From CAIKMD01 sp035552195 (GTDB taxonomy: Bacteria > Pseudomonadota > Alphaproteobacteria > ATCC43930 > CGMCC-115725): a stretch of DNA of 64,000 nucleotides. Each line of letters begins with the position of its first letter. Position 1 is the first letter of the stretch. A program made the position numbers and the translations under genes. Location: the NCBI GenBank assembly GCA_035552195.1, contig DASZLU010000075.1, forward strand, positions 44,389 through 108,388, in the 5' to 3' direction. A model generated the notes under the pieces. The model made no database searches and was not told the DNA's origin. It saw only the letters and a program-made list of their open reading frames with translations. Positions 1 through 9,070 of this stretch are shown here, piece after piece.

Positions 1-473
1 TTGGTGAAGCGCGCCGCGCGCGAGGCAATGGCAGCCCCGATCTGGACGATCGCCGCCTCGCGCCCGACCGAGCCGCCGGAGCCGCTCTGGATGCCGGCGG
101 CGAGCGATTTGATGAAGGCCTGGAGCGAGCGCACCCGCCCTTCACGGTAATAGATCGCGTCGATGATGTCGGAGACGCCCTGGCCGCGGCGGTCGGCCGG
201 CGGCAGACGGCTGAGAAAAATCACGACGATGCCGCCGACCACGGGCGACAGGATCACCAACGGCCCGAGCCAGCTCGCCGGGGTGTGCACGTTCGGATCG
301 TAATAGAGAGAGAATTCGCCGAGAAAGAAGAAATCGTGGACGCCTGCGACGACGGCACGGAACAGCACACCGGCGAGCCCGGTGACGATTCCGATGACCA
401 GCGCCAGTATCGAGACTTCGACGAGGCTGGCGCTGCGGCCTTCGGCGGTGAGCGGGAGCCTGGCCACGATCAA
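1..473 (-). CDS. ClC-family chloride channel/antiporter, N-terminal part (cut by window edge)
   Basis: About 157 codons are visible and the rest lies beyond the left edge. The protein would move chloride, possibly in exchange for protons, across the inner membrane. The frame shows a first hydrophobic helix (SILALVIGIVTGLAGVLFRA), a second one after a polar loop, and then GSGGSVGREAAIVQIGAA. That last stretch matches the ClC selectivity-filter signature GxGGSxGREGP-IVQ, although the usual GP after RE is AA here. The start chosen is TTG at 473. It has GGAGGAG six bases upstream, an in-frame stop lies further upstream, and no ATG is available. A GTG two codons later is the alternative. The family assignment is firm; ion specificity and the C-terminal half cannot be judged. 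Confidence 0.85.
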   Translation of the reverse strand, partial: MIVARLPLTAEGRSASLVEVSILALVIGIVTGLAGVLFRAVVAGVHDFFFLGEFSLYYDPNVHTPASWLGPLVILSPVVGGIVVIFLSRLPPADRRGQGVSDIIDAIYYREGRVRSLQAFIKSLAAGIQSGSGGSVGREAAIVQIGAAIASRAARFT

Positions 474-652
474 AAACGACTCCTCCCGGCCGAGGGAACC
501 CCTCCCGGGACGTCCAAACAACGGCGAGCGACGGACTTTATTCCTTTAGGCCGCACCAGCCCGTGCCGACAAGCGCAAGGGGCAAAAAAGAACGTGGTGA
601 ACGAAGTTCCAAAGCGGTTGAGCGTTCCGTCGGTTCCGGCTAAGCCAATCGG

Positions 653-1084
653 ATGGCTCCATCCCAACCGCGCGTGCCGTCGGTCGACGCGGGACTTCTC
701 AGCTCGGCCCTGTTCCTGTTCCGCGAATATCTCGCCCAGACCGCGGCCGACAACCCGGTGGCCGACGAAGACGAAGAGGCGCAGGGTTTCGACATCGACA
801 CGAGGGCGGTGCTGGACCTCTTCGCCGACGAGCTCGGCACCAATGTCCAGACCACCCTCGCCCTCTATCTCCGAGTCACGGCGCTCTACCGGCTCCTGGC
901 GCAGGCGCCGTCCCTGGCCGAACTCGCCATCGACCCGGACGAGCCCGACGCGGTATTCACCGAGAACGCACTGGTCGCCGCGGCCCGGCTCGATGTCGCG
1001 GTGTCGCAAAAGGGTGAAGAGCGGACGGCGGATTTCGACGCGCGGCAATTCCGCGAAGCGCTGGAAACCGACGCCGGGACTTAA
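653..1084 (+). CDS. acidic hypothetical protein, 143 aa
   Basis: I recognise no family. The protein is soluble, predicted helical and strongly acidic in its first half (runs such as ADEDEEAQGFD). Its centre has hydrophobic heptad-like helices (NVQTTLALYLRVTALYRLLAQ). Codon use is strongly GC-biased at third positions, as in the neighbours, which argues for real coding. It faces away from the ClC gene, and its TAA overlaps the stop of the convergent MFS gene by three bases. No clear ribosome binding site precedes ATG 653, so the start is less sure than the frame. Confidence 0.6.
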   Translation: MAPSQPRVPSVDAGLLSSALFLFREYLAQTAADNPVADEDEEAQGFDIDTRAVLDLFADELGTNVQTTLALYLRVTALYRLLAQAPSLAELAIDPDEPDAVFTENALVAAARLDVAVSQKGEERTADFDARQFREALETDAGT

Positions 1085-2610
1085 TCCATCGCGGCGTGCG
1101 CCGCGCCGCCCTGCCCCCGCTGCTGGCGTACATGGCGCATGATCAGCAGCATCGGGATCATCACGACGCAAACCGCCGCCATCAGCGTGAAGCACTGCAG
1201 ATAGGCGATCATCGACGCCTGCTGCGTCACCACGCCATTGATCGCCGCCAGGCCTTGCGTCGTGTGCAGATTCCACATCGCCGCGACGCCCGGATCCCAA
1301 AGCGACTGATTGTAGGGCGTGATGTTGGAGGCGATGGCCTGATGGCTCGCCTGGGTCGCACGCGCGAGATAATTCTCGGCGAGCGAGATGCCGATGCTGC
1401 CGCCGACATTGCGCACCAGGCTGAAGAGCGCGGTCGCTTCGTTGCGATGCGCCATCGGCAGCGTACCGAATGTCTGAAGCGAGAGCGGCACGAAGATCAT
1501 GCCCAAGCCAAGCCCTTGACCGAAGCCGGCGATCGCGACCGGCTGCCAGCTCATATCGATGGTCCAGCCGTGCGGTATCCAGAAGGACCAGGCCGAGATG
1601 AGAAAGCCGATCAGCATCAAGAGGCGGCCATCGAAGCGTGACGTGAGCTTGCCGACGAGCAGCATCGAGACCACGGTGCCGAAACCTCGCGGCGTCATCA
1701 GCACGCCGGCTGTGACCACGGGATAATTCAAGACGATCTGCAGCAAGGTCGGCAGCAGCGCCGTCGACGCCAGGATCACGACGCTGACCAGGAACATCAA
1801 CACGTTGCCGGACGAGAAATTCCGATCCTTGAACAGGACGAGATTGACGAACGGGTTGGACGACGTCGCCGAATGGACGAGGAAAACCCAGAACGCCGCG
1901 AGCGCAATGCCGAATTCGACGCGTATCTCGTTGGAGGCGAGCCAATCCTTGTACTCGCCGCGATCGAGCATGAGTTGCAGCGCGCCAACGGCGAGGCTGA
2001 GCATCGCGAAGCCGAAGAAATCGAAGCCGCGGCGGTGCGTCGGGCTTTCTTCGGCGAAGCTCGCCAGCGTCATGAAAGCGATGATGCCGATCGGCACGTT
2101 GATATAGAAGCACCAGCGCCAGTTATAGGCGTCGGTCAGCCAGCCGCCGAGCGTTGGGCCGATGATCGGCCCGAGCATCACGCCGGCGCCCCAGATCGCC
2201 ATCGCACCACCGGCTTTCTCGCGCGGATAGATGTTGAGCAGCATCGTCTGCGCCAGCGGCACCAGCGCCGCACCGCAAATGCCTTGGGCGAAGCGGAACG
2301 CCACCATCTCGTCGATGCTGAGCGCGAGGCCGCACAGCACCGAAGCAATCGTGAATCCGGCCATCGAGCCGAGGAGCAGCCGCTTGGTGCCGAAATTGGC
2401 CGCCAGCCAGCCGGTGAGCGGCGTGCCGATCGCGGCGGCGACGATATAGGACGTCAGCACCCAGGTGACTTCGTCCTGCGCCACCGAGAAGCTGCCCTGC
2501 ATATGGGGCAGCGCGACGTTGGCGATCGTGCTGTCGAGCGTCTGCATGATCGTGGCCAACATCACCGCGGCGGTGACGATGCCGCGATTCAAGCTGACAT
2601 GCTGTGCCAT
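1081..2610 (-). CDS. emrB: DHA2-family drug:H+ antiporter, EmrB-like
   Basis: A 509-residue inner-membrane exporter of the EmrB/QacA (DHA2, 14-helix) family. It would pump hydrophobic drugs or aromatic acids outward using the proton gradient. The N-terminus carries the DHA2 helix-1 motif LDSTIANVALP (about residues 26-36). The loop 2-3 segment GWLAANFGTKR follows near residue 67, and a GPxxGPxxGGW motif (LGPIIGPTLGGWL) near residue 147. Many further hydrophobic helices run to a short polar C-terminus. It lies 10 bases after the adaptor gene and is the last gene of a marR-emrA-emrB unit. Substrate is unknown. The gene name is by family and context. Confidence 0.9.
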   Translation of the reverse strand: MAQHVSLNRGIVTAAVMLATIMQTLDSTIANVALPHMQGSFSVAQDEVTWVLTSYIVAAAIGTPLTGWLAANFGTKRLLLGSMAGFTIASVLCGLALSIDEMVAFRFAQGICGAALVPLAQTMLLNIYPREKAGGAMAIWGAGVMLGPIIGPTLGGWLTDAYNWRWCFYINVPIGIIAFMTLASFAEESPTHRRGFDFFGFAMLSLAVGALQLMLDRGEYKDWLASNEIRVEFGIALAAFWVFLVHSATSSNPFVNLVLFKDRNFSSGNVLMFLVSVVILASTALLPTLLQIVLNYPVVTAGVLMTPRGFGTVVSMLLVGKLTSRFDGRLLMLIGFLISAWSFWIPHGWTIDMSWQPVAIAGFGQGLGLGMIFVPLSLQTFGTLPMAHRNEATALFSLVRNVGGSIGISLAENYLARATQASHQAIASNITPYNQSLWDPGVAAMWNLHTTQGLAAINGVVTQQASMIAYLQCFTLMAAVCVVMIPMLLIMRHVRQQRGQGGAAHAAMD

Positions 2611-2620
2611 CGTTACGCGC

Positions 2621-3706
2621 TCAATGCTGCGGCGCGGACGCCGTCTGCTCGGTATTCCAAGCGGGCAAGGTGCGGGTGTCGACCGTGCACGTCGCGCTCA
2701 TGCCGGCGCGCAACGGATAGTTCGGATCCGGATTGTCGATCGCAAGACGCACCGGGATGCGCTGCACGATCTTGACCCAATTGCCGGTCGAATTCTGTGC
2801 CGGCAGCACCGAGAATTCCGAGCCGGTGCCGGCGCTGATGCTGTCGACATGGGCGCGGAAGCTGCGGTCGGGATAGGTATCGATATCGCAATCGGCGTTC
2901 TGGCCGGGACGCATGCGCGTCAGATCGGTTTCCTTGAAATTCGCTTCGACCCATGCGTGGTCCGTCGTCACCAGATTGAAGGCCGGGGTCGCCGCCGTGA
3001 GGTACTGACCGACCGGCAGGCGATTGACCAGCGCGACATAGCCGTCCGCGGGCGCACGGATCACCGTGTCGGAAAGATCGAGCTTCGCCTGATCGACTTG
3101 CGCCTGCGCCTGTAGCACCAGCGGATGTTGATCGGTCGGGATATCGGGGTTGCCGCCCAGGCTCGCCAGCACGTTGGCGAGCTGTTGCTGTGCGGAAGAA
3201 AGCTGCTGCCGCGCATTATCGAGATTGTGTCGCGCCTCGTCGTATTTCTGCTGCGAGGTGATGTGCGTCGCGAGCAGCTGACCCTGGCGCTCGGCCTCGC
3301 GCTGCATGTAGTCGACCGTATCCTGCGCCGCTTTCACGTCGGACAGGCGCTGCATGTAGGTCGCGTGCAGCGCATCGATCTGCAGCTTGGTCGCAGCGAG
3401 ATTGGCCTGCGCCTTGGCGAGCGTGATCTTGTAGCTGCTGTCGTCGAGGCGGATCAGCACTTGACCCGCTTTGACCGGCTGATTGTCCTTCACCTCGACC
3501 GCAACAACGCGCGCGCTCACATCCGAGCTCACGACGACTTTGTCGGCCTGCACGTAGGCATCGTCCGTCGAAGCCGAGCGACCTGACGTCAAATAGAGAT
3601 AAGCCGCGATCGCGATGAGCACGACCGGGATGCTCGCCATCAACAAAACGCGAAGAAACATATTCCGCGCCCCCAACCGGCCACGGGTATCCGACAAAAC
3701 GCTCAT
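2621..3706 (-). CDS. emrA: EmrA/HlyD-type membrane fusion protein
   Basis: A 361-residue periplasmic adaptor linking the DHA2 pump to an outer membrane channel. An N-terminal membrane anchor (about residues 17-37, LRVLLMASIPVVLIAIAAYL) is followed by the typical STDDAYVQAD entry and the first lipoyl half-motif. A long coiled-coil hairpin rich in Gln and Ala comes next (about 85-190), then the second lipoyl half (VIRAPADGYV) and a beta-barrel region. A longer open frame exists upstream, but the start is ATG 3706: it overlaps the marR stop as ATGA and has GGGAG just upstream. The tail ends 10 bases before emrB. Confidence 0.9.
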   Translation of the reverse strand: MSVLSDTRGRLGARNMFLRVLLMASIPVVLIAIAAYLYLTSGRSASTDDAYVQADKVVVSSDVSARVVAVEVKDNQPVKAGQVLIRLDDSSYKITLAKAQANLAATKLQIDALHATYMQRLSDVKAAQDTVDYMQREAERQGQLLATHITSQQKYDEARHNLDNARQQLSSAQQQLANVLASLGGNPDIPTDQHPLVLQAQAQVDQAKLDLSDTVIRAPADGYVALVNRLPVGQYLTAATPAFNLVTTDHAWVEANFKETDLTRMRPGQNADCDIDTYPDRSFRAHVDSISAGTGSEFSVLPAQNSTGNWVKIVQRIPVRLAIDNPDPNYPLRAGMSATCTVDTRTLPAWNTEQTASAPQH

Positions 3707-4191
3707 TCTGCCGCTCCCGCCACCGGCGCGGTGGCCGTGCTCTGATCCGTCGTGTGGTCCGAAAGGTTGCGCCGCGCGCGCAACAGCAAATCCATGATCT
3801 TGTCGCTTTCCTCTGACGTAAAACCGGCGAGCGCTTCGGCGCGCACATCGCGTCCGATCGCGATCATCTCGGCAAAGAGCGGCTTGGCCTTCTCGGTGAC
3901 GAAGAGCCGCCAGGCCCGGCGATCCTGCGGATCGGGGCGGCGCTCGACCCAGCCGGCTTGCGCCATGCGGTCGATAAGGCGACCGAGCGAGATCGGCTCG
4001 AGCTCCAAAAGCTCGGCGAGACCCGCCTGGTTGATGCCTTCGTGATAGACGAGATAGGCGAGAACCTGACACTGCGCTCGCGTGAGGCCGAGCGATTTGG
4101 AGCGCTGGTCGTAGCGCTTGCTCAGCATCCGCGCGGTCTCGTGCAGGACGAAGCCGAAGCTCCGATTGAAGTCGAAATCGCTATCGTTCAT
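3703..4191 (-). CDS. MarR-family transcriptional regulator
   Basis: A 162-residue winged helix-turn-helix regulator. The core runs from LGLTRAQCQVLAYLVYHEG through the recognition helix region QAGLAELLELEPISLGRLID to the wing with the DxRAWRLFVTEKA pattern (D-P-Q-D-R-R-A), which is diagnostic for MarR. It is the first gene of an operon with emrA (4-base ATGA overlap) and emrB, so it most likely represses this efflux operon until a phenolic or drug ligand binds. A perfect palindrome lies 21-35 bases upstream of its ATG and is a good operator candidate. The ligand is not predictable. Confidence 0.92.
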   Translation of the reverse strand: MNDSDFDFNRSFGFVLHETARMLSKRYDQRSKSLGLTRAQCQVLAYLVYHEGINQAGLAELLELEPISLGRLIDRMAQAGWVERRPDPQDRRAWRLFVTEKAKPLFAEMIAIGRDVRAEALAGFTSEESDKIMDLLLRARRNLSDHTTDQSTATAPVAGAAE

Positions 4192-4211
4192 ATCCGATAT
4201 AATAGTAAGCA

Positions 4212-4226
4212 GGCTTAAAATAAGCC
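4212..4226. promoter_or_regulatory. candidate MarR operator in the marR-emrAB promoter
   Basis: GGCTTA-AAA-TAAGCC is a perfect 6+3+6 inverted repeat in an AT-rich stretch upstream of marR ATG 4191. On the minus strand a weak TATTAT (-10-like) lies about 17 bases from TGGCTT, so the palindrome would cover the -35/spacer. Size and position suit a MarR dimer. The binding assignment is inference. Confidence 0.5.
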
Positions 4227-4367
4227 ACGCGTTCTGGGCAATGCTGCAGTGCGCAAAATCCAGAGCTTTGTTTTCAAAGCGTAAATTGGCTTTGTTTGGT
4301 AATTTTCAGTTTCGCGGCCACCTTCTCCTGCGAAGACCGCTTTTACCGTACGTACGAACCGTACAGT

Positions 4368-4799
4368 CTAGCTGGGGCTCCGCGGGAGGATATTCAAGCC
4401 GCCCTGCCCCGGCCGGTAGAACAGGCCAAGCTGCAGGCTCTCGGCGATGCGCTCGGATTTCTCGCGGAAGCTCGCGGCGAGCGCGGGCGGGAACAGCTCT
4501 TCGGCGGTCGCGCGAAAGAGCGTCAGCCAGCGCGTGAACATGCTGGCCTCAAGCCCGGCGACCCGCATGTGCACGCCCAGCGGATTGCCTTTGTAACGGC
4601 CGGTGGTGAGCATCACCGAAGACCAAAAATCGTACATCTTGGAAAGATGGACCGGCCATGAATCGGGCGCGATGGCGCGCTCGAAGACCGGCGCCAGCAT
4701 CTCGTCGCGCCGGACCTTGGCATAGAACGCATCGACCAGGGCGACGATCTGGCTTTCCGTGATGGATGGTTCGGTGACGGCGGGCATGGGCTTCATCAT
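4368..4799 (-). CDS. group III truncated haemoglobin
   Basis: A 143-residue single-domain globin of the 2/2 truncated class, group III, the usual length for the family. The pattern AFYAKVRRDEMLAPVFE near residue 25 is followed by WPVHLSKMYDFWSSVMLTTG, then GNPLGVHM with the proximal-histidine region, then MFTRWLTLFRATAEELFPP. All are characteristic of group III. These haem proteins bind oxygen or NO in the cytoplasm; a role in NO or redox stress is usual but unproven here. The start ATG 4799 has GGAG six bases upstream; a second ATG follows directly. It is transcribed toward marR with a 176-base gap. Confidence 0.9.
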   Translation of the reverse strand: MMKPMPAVTEPSITESQIVALVDAFYAKVRRDEMLAPVFERAIAPDSWPVHLSKMYDFWSSVMLTTGRYKGNPLGVHMRVAGLEASMFTRWLTLFRATAEELFPPALAASFREKSERIAESLQLGLFYRPGQGGLNILPRSPS

Positions 4800-4917
4800 A
4801 TGAGGCTCCGTACGCCGCCGCGTATGCGACCGAAGCGCCCGCGTCGATTGTGGGGTTATGTGCCGCTATTCTCAGCCCCGCTCCGCCGCCCATTCCTTTT
4901 CATAGGATCGCAATTTC

Positions 4918-5853
4918 ATGGCCCCGAACCGCCGCTGGATCGACGTTCACCATCACATCGCGCCGCCCGCTTACATCGCCCAGGGCGGGCCCAATGTCGG
5001 CGGGCCGCTGAAAACCTGGTCGCTGGCGAAATCGCTCGAGGATCTGGAAGAAGGCGGCGTCGAGACGGCGATCGTCTCGGTGACGCAGCTCGCCAAGCAC
5101 ATCGCCAACGACCAGCAGCGCCGCGACCTCGCCCGCAGCTGCAACGATTACGCGGCGACGCTGGTCGGCGATCACCCCGGCAAGTTCGGCATGTTCACGG
5201 TGCTGCCGCTGCCCGATATCGACGGCACGCTGAAGGAGATCGAATACGGCATGGACGTGCTGAAGGCCGACGGCGTCGGCATGTACACCTGCTATCACGA
5301 CAAATGGATGGGCGATCCGATCTTCCATCCGGTGTTCGAAGAGCTCAACCGCCGCAAAGCGGTGATCTATGTCCACCCTTGCGTGCCGGATTGCTGCCTC
5401 AACCTGATGCCCGGCATCAATGATTCGACGATCGAGTTCGGCACCGACACGACGCGCGCCATCGTCAGCATGGTGTTCAACGGCACGTCGCGGAAATTCC
5501 CCGACATCCGCGTGATCTGGTCGCATGCCGGCGGCACGATGCCCTATCTCATCGAGCGCTTCACCCGCATGGCCCAAATGAAACAGTACAAAGCGCTGCT
5601 GCCCGAAGGCTTCATGCCGGAGGCGCAGCGCTTCTTCTACGACACGGCGCAGGTCGCCAATCACACGACGCTCTCCTGCGCCCGCGAAGTCGTACCCGAT
5701 GCGCATTTCGTCTTCGGCTCGGACTTCCCCTACCGCAGCTCCGGCGAGCACGTCGTCGCGCTCGAAGCCTGCGGCGTATTCGATGCTGCGCAGCTCGACG
5801 CGGTCGCGCGGGGGAATATCGAGCGGCTGCTGTTGCCACAATACAAGCGGTGA
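4918..5853 (+). CDS. amidohydrolase, ACMSD-like metal-dependent decarboxylase/hydrolase
   Basis: A 311-residue TIM-barrel protein of the amidohydrolase-2 family (aminocarboxymuconate-semialdehyde decarboxylase group). The N-terminal metal motif WIDVHHHIAPPAYI places His at residues 11-13. YVHP follows mid-protein, then WSHAGGTMPYLIERF, and near the end FGSDFPY with the catalytic Asp. Enzymes of this group act on carboxylated aromatic-ring-derived acids or lactones in the cytoplasm. It diverges from the globin gene and is followed by a second, unrelated amidohydrolase. Substrate is unknown. AGGA ten bases upstream supports the start weakly. Confidence 0.85.
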   Translation: MAPNRRWIDVHHHIAPPAYIAQGGPNVGGPLKTWSLAKSLEDLEEGGVETAIVSVTQLAKHIANDQQRRDLARSCNDYAATLVGDHPGKFGMFTVLPLPDIDGTLKEIEYGMDVLKADGVGMYTCYHDKWMGDPIFHPVFEELNRRKAVIYVHPCVPDCCLNLMPGINDSTIEFGTDTTRAIVSMVFNGTSRKFPDIRVIWSHAGGTMPYLIERFTRMAQMKQYKALLPEGFMPEAQRFFYDTAQVANHTTLSCAREVVPDAHFVFGSDFPYRSSGEHVVALEACGVFDAAQLDAVARGNIERLLLPQYKR

Positions 5854-6004
5854 ACGCCCTCCTCTCCATACCTCTGCGATGAGTCATCAAATGGGCAGGT
5901 GGGCGTGCCCATCGTTGACGCGTCGTTTTTCGGATCGATAGAGTGCCCGTAAGTCGCATCACGCGGCCGCGCGCGCAGACGCGCCGCCTTGGGGGAGAAA
6001 CATC

Positions 6005-7441
6005 GTGAAGATAGATCGCCGTGCAGTTTTGCAGAGCCTCGCCGCGTCGGCCGCTCTCGCCTCGCCGGTCGCGAGCGCTCTGGCTGCTGAAAAGGCCGCG
6101 CCGCGCGCGGGTCGCAAGATCCTGATCAAGGGTGGCTATGTCGCGACCGTCGATAAAAGCCTGGGCGAGATCGCCGGCGGCGATGTGCTGATCGACGAAG
6201 GCGCGATCGTTCAGGTCGGCAAGAACATCCACGTCACCGACGCCGAGATCGTCGATGCCCGCAACATGCTGGTGATGCCGGGCTTCATCGATACCCATCG
6301 CCATACCTGGTCGACGATCCTGCGCGGCATGATCCCCGATGGCGACTTCCCGATCTACATGAAGGTGATCGACGAGGAGATGGGCCAGCATTACCGCGTC
6401 GAGGACGTTTATGCCGGCGATCTGCTGGGCGGCGTCAGCGCGATCAATGACGGCATCACCACCATCCTCGACTGGTCGCATATCATGAACACTCCGGATC
6501 ACGCCGATGGAGCTGTCCGCGGCCTGCGCGATTCGGGTGTCCGCAGCGTCTTCTCGCCAGGCATCCCGATCACGCCGATGAAGCTCAACACGCCCGACTA
6601 TGTCGCGGACATCCAGAAGAAATATTTCTCCGGCGCCCATCCGCTGATGACGCTGGGTCTCTCGGCGCGTTCGGCCGACGCCAAGACCTTCGACGGCTGC
6701 GTCGCTGATATGGCGATGGCGCGCAAGCTCGGCCTGCGCATCACCATGCATGTCGGCGTCACCACCGCGAAGATCCGCGGCATCACCAAGCTCAACGAGA
6801 AAGGCCTGCTCGGGCCGGATGTCACCTATGTCCATCCGACCGGCATTTCCGACGACGAGTTCAAGATGATCGCGAGCACGGGCGGCACGCTCTCTTCCGC
6901 GCCCATCGCCGAGATGATGTCGCAGGGCAACTTCCCGGATGTTCAGAAATGGCTGAGCTTCGGTCTCCGCCCGTCGCTCAGCAGCGACAACGAGACGCGC
7001 ATCCCCTCGGACATGTTCACGCAACTGCGCGCGCTGTTGATGTCGGATCGCGGGCAGGAGATCAGCCGCGCCGCCCAGCAGGGGCGCAAGGCCAATCTGC
7101 TGCCGCTGCGCGATGTGATGTCCTTCGCGACACTCGACGGCGCGCATGCGATCGGCCTCGACAAGCAGATCGGCTCGCTCACCGTCGGCAAGCGCGCCGA
7201 TATCATCCTGATCGACATGACCGACATCCAGCTCATCCCGGTGAACGGCGATCCCGTCGCCACCGGCCTGACGCAAGGCCGGCCCAGCGATGTGAGCTGG
7301 GTCTTCGTCGACGGCGTAGCGAAGAAGCGCAACGGCAAGCTGGTCAATATCGACGTCGCGCATGTGCGCAAGGTCGTCCAATCCTCTCACGATTTCCTGA
7401 CCGAGCGCGCCCAGGCCGAGGCGGCAAAGGCGACGAAGTAG
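6005..7441 (+). CDS. Tat-exported amidohydrolase (Trz/Atz/guanine-deaminase-like)
   Basis: A 478-residue metal-dependent hydrolase of the cyclic amidohydrolase/chlorohydrolase superfamily. It starts at GTG with GGGGGAG upstream. The N-terminus is a twin-arginine-type signal (RRAVLQSLAASAALASPV, residues 5-22), so the enzyme should act in the periplasm. The composite beta domain comes next, then PGFIDTHRHTWSTILRG with metal His 98 and 100, a HVG histidine mid-protein, LSSDNETR with the catalytic Asp, and the closing GKRADIILID strand. It converges on a GMC oxidoreductase gene three bases beyond its stop. Substrate is unknown; deamination or dechlorination of a heterocycle is possible. Confidence 0.85.
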   Translation: MKIDRRAVLQSLAASAALASPVASALAAEKAAPRAGRKILIKGGYVATVDKSLGEIAGGDVLIDEGAIVQVGKNIHVTDAEIVDARNMLVMPGFIDTHRHTWSTILRGMIPDGDFPIYMKVIDEEMGQHYRVEDVYAGDLLGGVSAINDGITTILDWSHIMNTPDHADGAVRGLRDSGVRSVFSPGIPITPMKLNTPDYVADIQKKYFSGAHPLMTLGLSARSADAKTFDGCVADMAMARKLGLRITMHVGVTTAKIRGITKLNEKGLLGPDVTYVHPTGISDDEFKMIASTGGTLSSAPIAEMMSQGNFPDVQKWLSFGLRPSLSSDNETRIPSDMFTQLRALLMSDRGQEISRAAQQGRKANLLPLRDVMSFATLDGAHAIGLDKQIGSLTVGKRADIILIDMTDIQLIPVNGDPVATGLTQGRPSDVSWVFVDGVAKKRNGKLVNIDVAHVRKVVQSSHDFLTERAQAEAAKATK

Positions 7442-7444
7442 TCG

Positions 7445-9070
7445 CTACGCCGCTTCTTCCGCTGGCAGCGGCGTGCGGCCTCGGATGATGTCGGAGGCTT
7501 TTTCGGCGACCATCATCACGACCGCGTTGATGTTGCCGCCGGTGAGGTCGGGGAACACCGAGGCGTCGACGACGCGCAGACCGTCGACGCCGCGCACGCG
7601 GAAATCGAGTCCGACGACCGCTCCCTCGTCCTTACCGATGCGACACGTGCCGACGGGGTGATAGACCGTGTCGAGGGTCTGGCGGACGAAGGCGTCGATC
7701 TCGGCATCGCTCTGCACTTGCGTGCCGGGTGAAAGCTCGCTCGCCATGATCGGCGCGAAAGACGGCGTCGCGACGATGCCGCGCAGGATCTTGAACGCGC
7801 TGCGCAGCGCGCGGCGATCGGCGTCGGTCGAAAGAAAATTATTGAGCACGCGCGCTTTGACCGTCGGATCGCTTGAAGCGAGCGTCACGGCGCCGCGGCT
7901 CTCAGGCCGGAGGTGGCAGGCGCGCATGGTGAAGCCGTCATAGGCCGGCGGCCGCCAGCCGGGGAACCATTCGCGCGCGATCAGCGCCGCGTTGCTGACA
8001 AAAAGCTGGAGATCGGGAATGTCCTGCTCCGGCGCGCTTTTGACGAACGCCGTCATGCCGCCGGGCGGATCGGCAGCGAAGCCGGTGCCGAGGAGGATCG
8101 CCTGCAGCATGCTGAGCGTCAGGCGATCGAGGCGCAGTTCGGTCCGGATGCGCGACGGCGTCTTGCGCGCGTAAGCGAGGCGGATCGCCGTGTGGTCTTG
8201 GAGATTCTTCCCGACGCCCGGCAGATCGACAAGCGGCGTGACGCCGGTCGCGGCGAGCTCGGCGGCCGGGCCGATCCCCGCGAGCAGCAAGAGCTGCGGC
8301 GAGTTGAACGCGCCGCCCGACAGGATCACTTCGCGCGCATGCGCCGTGCGGCGATTGCCGTATTGCAGATAGTCAACGCCGACGACGCGCTTGCCTTCGA
8401 AGACCAGCCCGACCACCAGCGCGTTGGTCTCGAGCGCGACATTGCCGCGCTTGATCGCGGGATGAAGATAAGCGCGGGCCGCGCTGTAGCGGCGCCCATC
8501 GCCGGCGGTGTACTGCACGCGCGTGAAGCCGTCCTGGCTGGCGCCGTTGTAATCGTCGTTGATGCCATAACCGAGGCCAGGCGCAGCCTCGAGCAACGCG
8601 GTGAAGATCGGATCCTCACCCCGGCCTTTCTGCGTGCGCAGCGGTCCGCTGTCGCCGCGAAAGGTGCTGCCGCCCTCTTCCCAATGCTCGGCGCGCTTGA
8701 AATAGGGCAGGACATCGGCGAAGGACCAGCCATCGAGGCCTTTCTGCCGCCAGCGATCGAAATCCCGACGATTGCCGCGGACATAGGCCATCATATTGAT
8801 CGAGGACGAGCCGCCGACCACTTTGCCGCGCGGATGAGCGATACTGCGATTGTCGGCGAAGGGCTCAGGCTCGGATTCATACGACCAGTTGAAGCGCGGT
8901 GCGTTCCACACTTTGGCGACGCCGATCGGCAAGCGCAGCAGCCAGTGATTGTCGAGGCCGCCGGCTTCGAGCACCAGAATGCGCTGGCTCGCATCCTCGC
9001 CAAGGCGATTGGCGAGGACGCAGCCGGCCGAGCCTGCGCCGATGATGATCGTGTCGAATTCCGCAGCCAT
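7445..9070 (-). CDS. GMC-family FAD oxidoreductase (choline/alcohol dehydrogenase-like)
   Basis: A 541-residue flavoprotein. The dinucleotide-binding motif GAGSAGCVLANRL sits near residue 11 and VLEAGG ends the second strand. HPRGKVVGGSSSINMMAYVRG is the GMC signature 1 region, and GGAFNSPQLLLLAGIGP is signature 2. The C-terminal catalytic segment has VYHPVGTCRIG and TGGNINAVVMM. It oxidises a primary alcohol or choline-like substrate, passing electrons to a quinone, a cytochrome or oxygen. The upstream gap to the divergent MFS gene at 9203 holds both promoters. A second GMC protein lies at 21.7 kb. Confidence 0.9.
   Translation of the reverse strand: MAAEFDTIIIGAGSAGCVLANRLGEDASQRILVLEAGGLDNHWLLRLPIGVAKVWNAPRFNWSYESEPEPFADNRSIAHPRGKVVGGSSSINMMAYVRGNRRDFDRWRQKGLDGWSFADVLPYFKRAEHWEEGGSTFRGDSGPLRTQKGRGEDPIFTALLEAAPGLGYGINDDYNGASQDGFTRVQYTAGDGRRYSAARAYLHPAIKRGNVALETNALVVGLVFEGKRVVGVDYLQYGNRRTAHAREVILSGGAFNSPQLLLLAGIGPAAELAATGVTPLVDLPGVGKNLQDHTAIRLAYARKTPSRIRTELRLDRLTLSMLQAILLGTGFAADPPGGMTAFVKSAPEQDIPDLQLFVSNAALIAREWFPGWRPPAYDGFTMRACHLRPESRGAVTLASSDPTVKARVLNNFLSTDADRRALRSAFKILRGIVATPSFAPIMASELSPGTQVQSDAEIDAFVRQTLDTVYHPVGTCRIGKDEGAVVGLDFRVRGVDGLRVVDASVFPDLTGGNINAVVMMVAEKASDIIRGRTPLPAEEAA

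Noticed and set aside
4345..4364. GTACGGTTCGTAC hairpin after the globin gene as a terminator
   Set aside because: Stem of only five pairs and no T-run on the minus strand.
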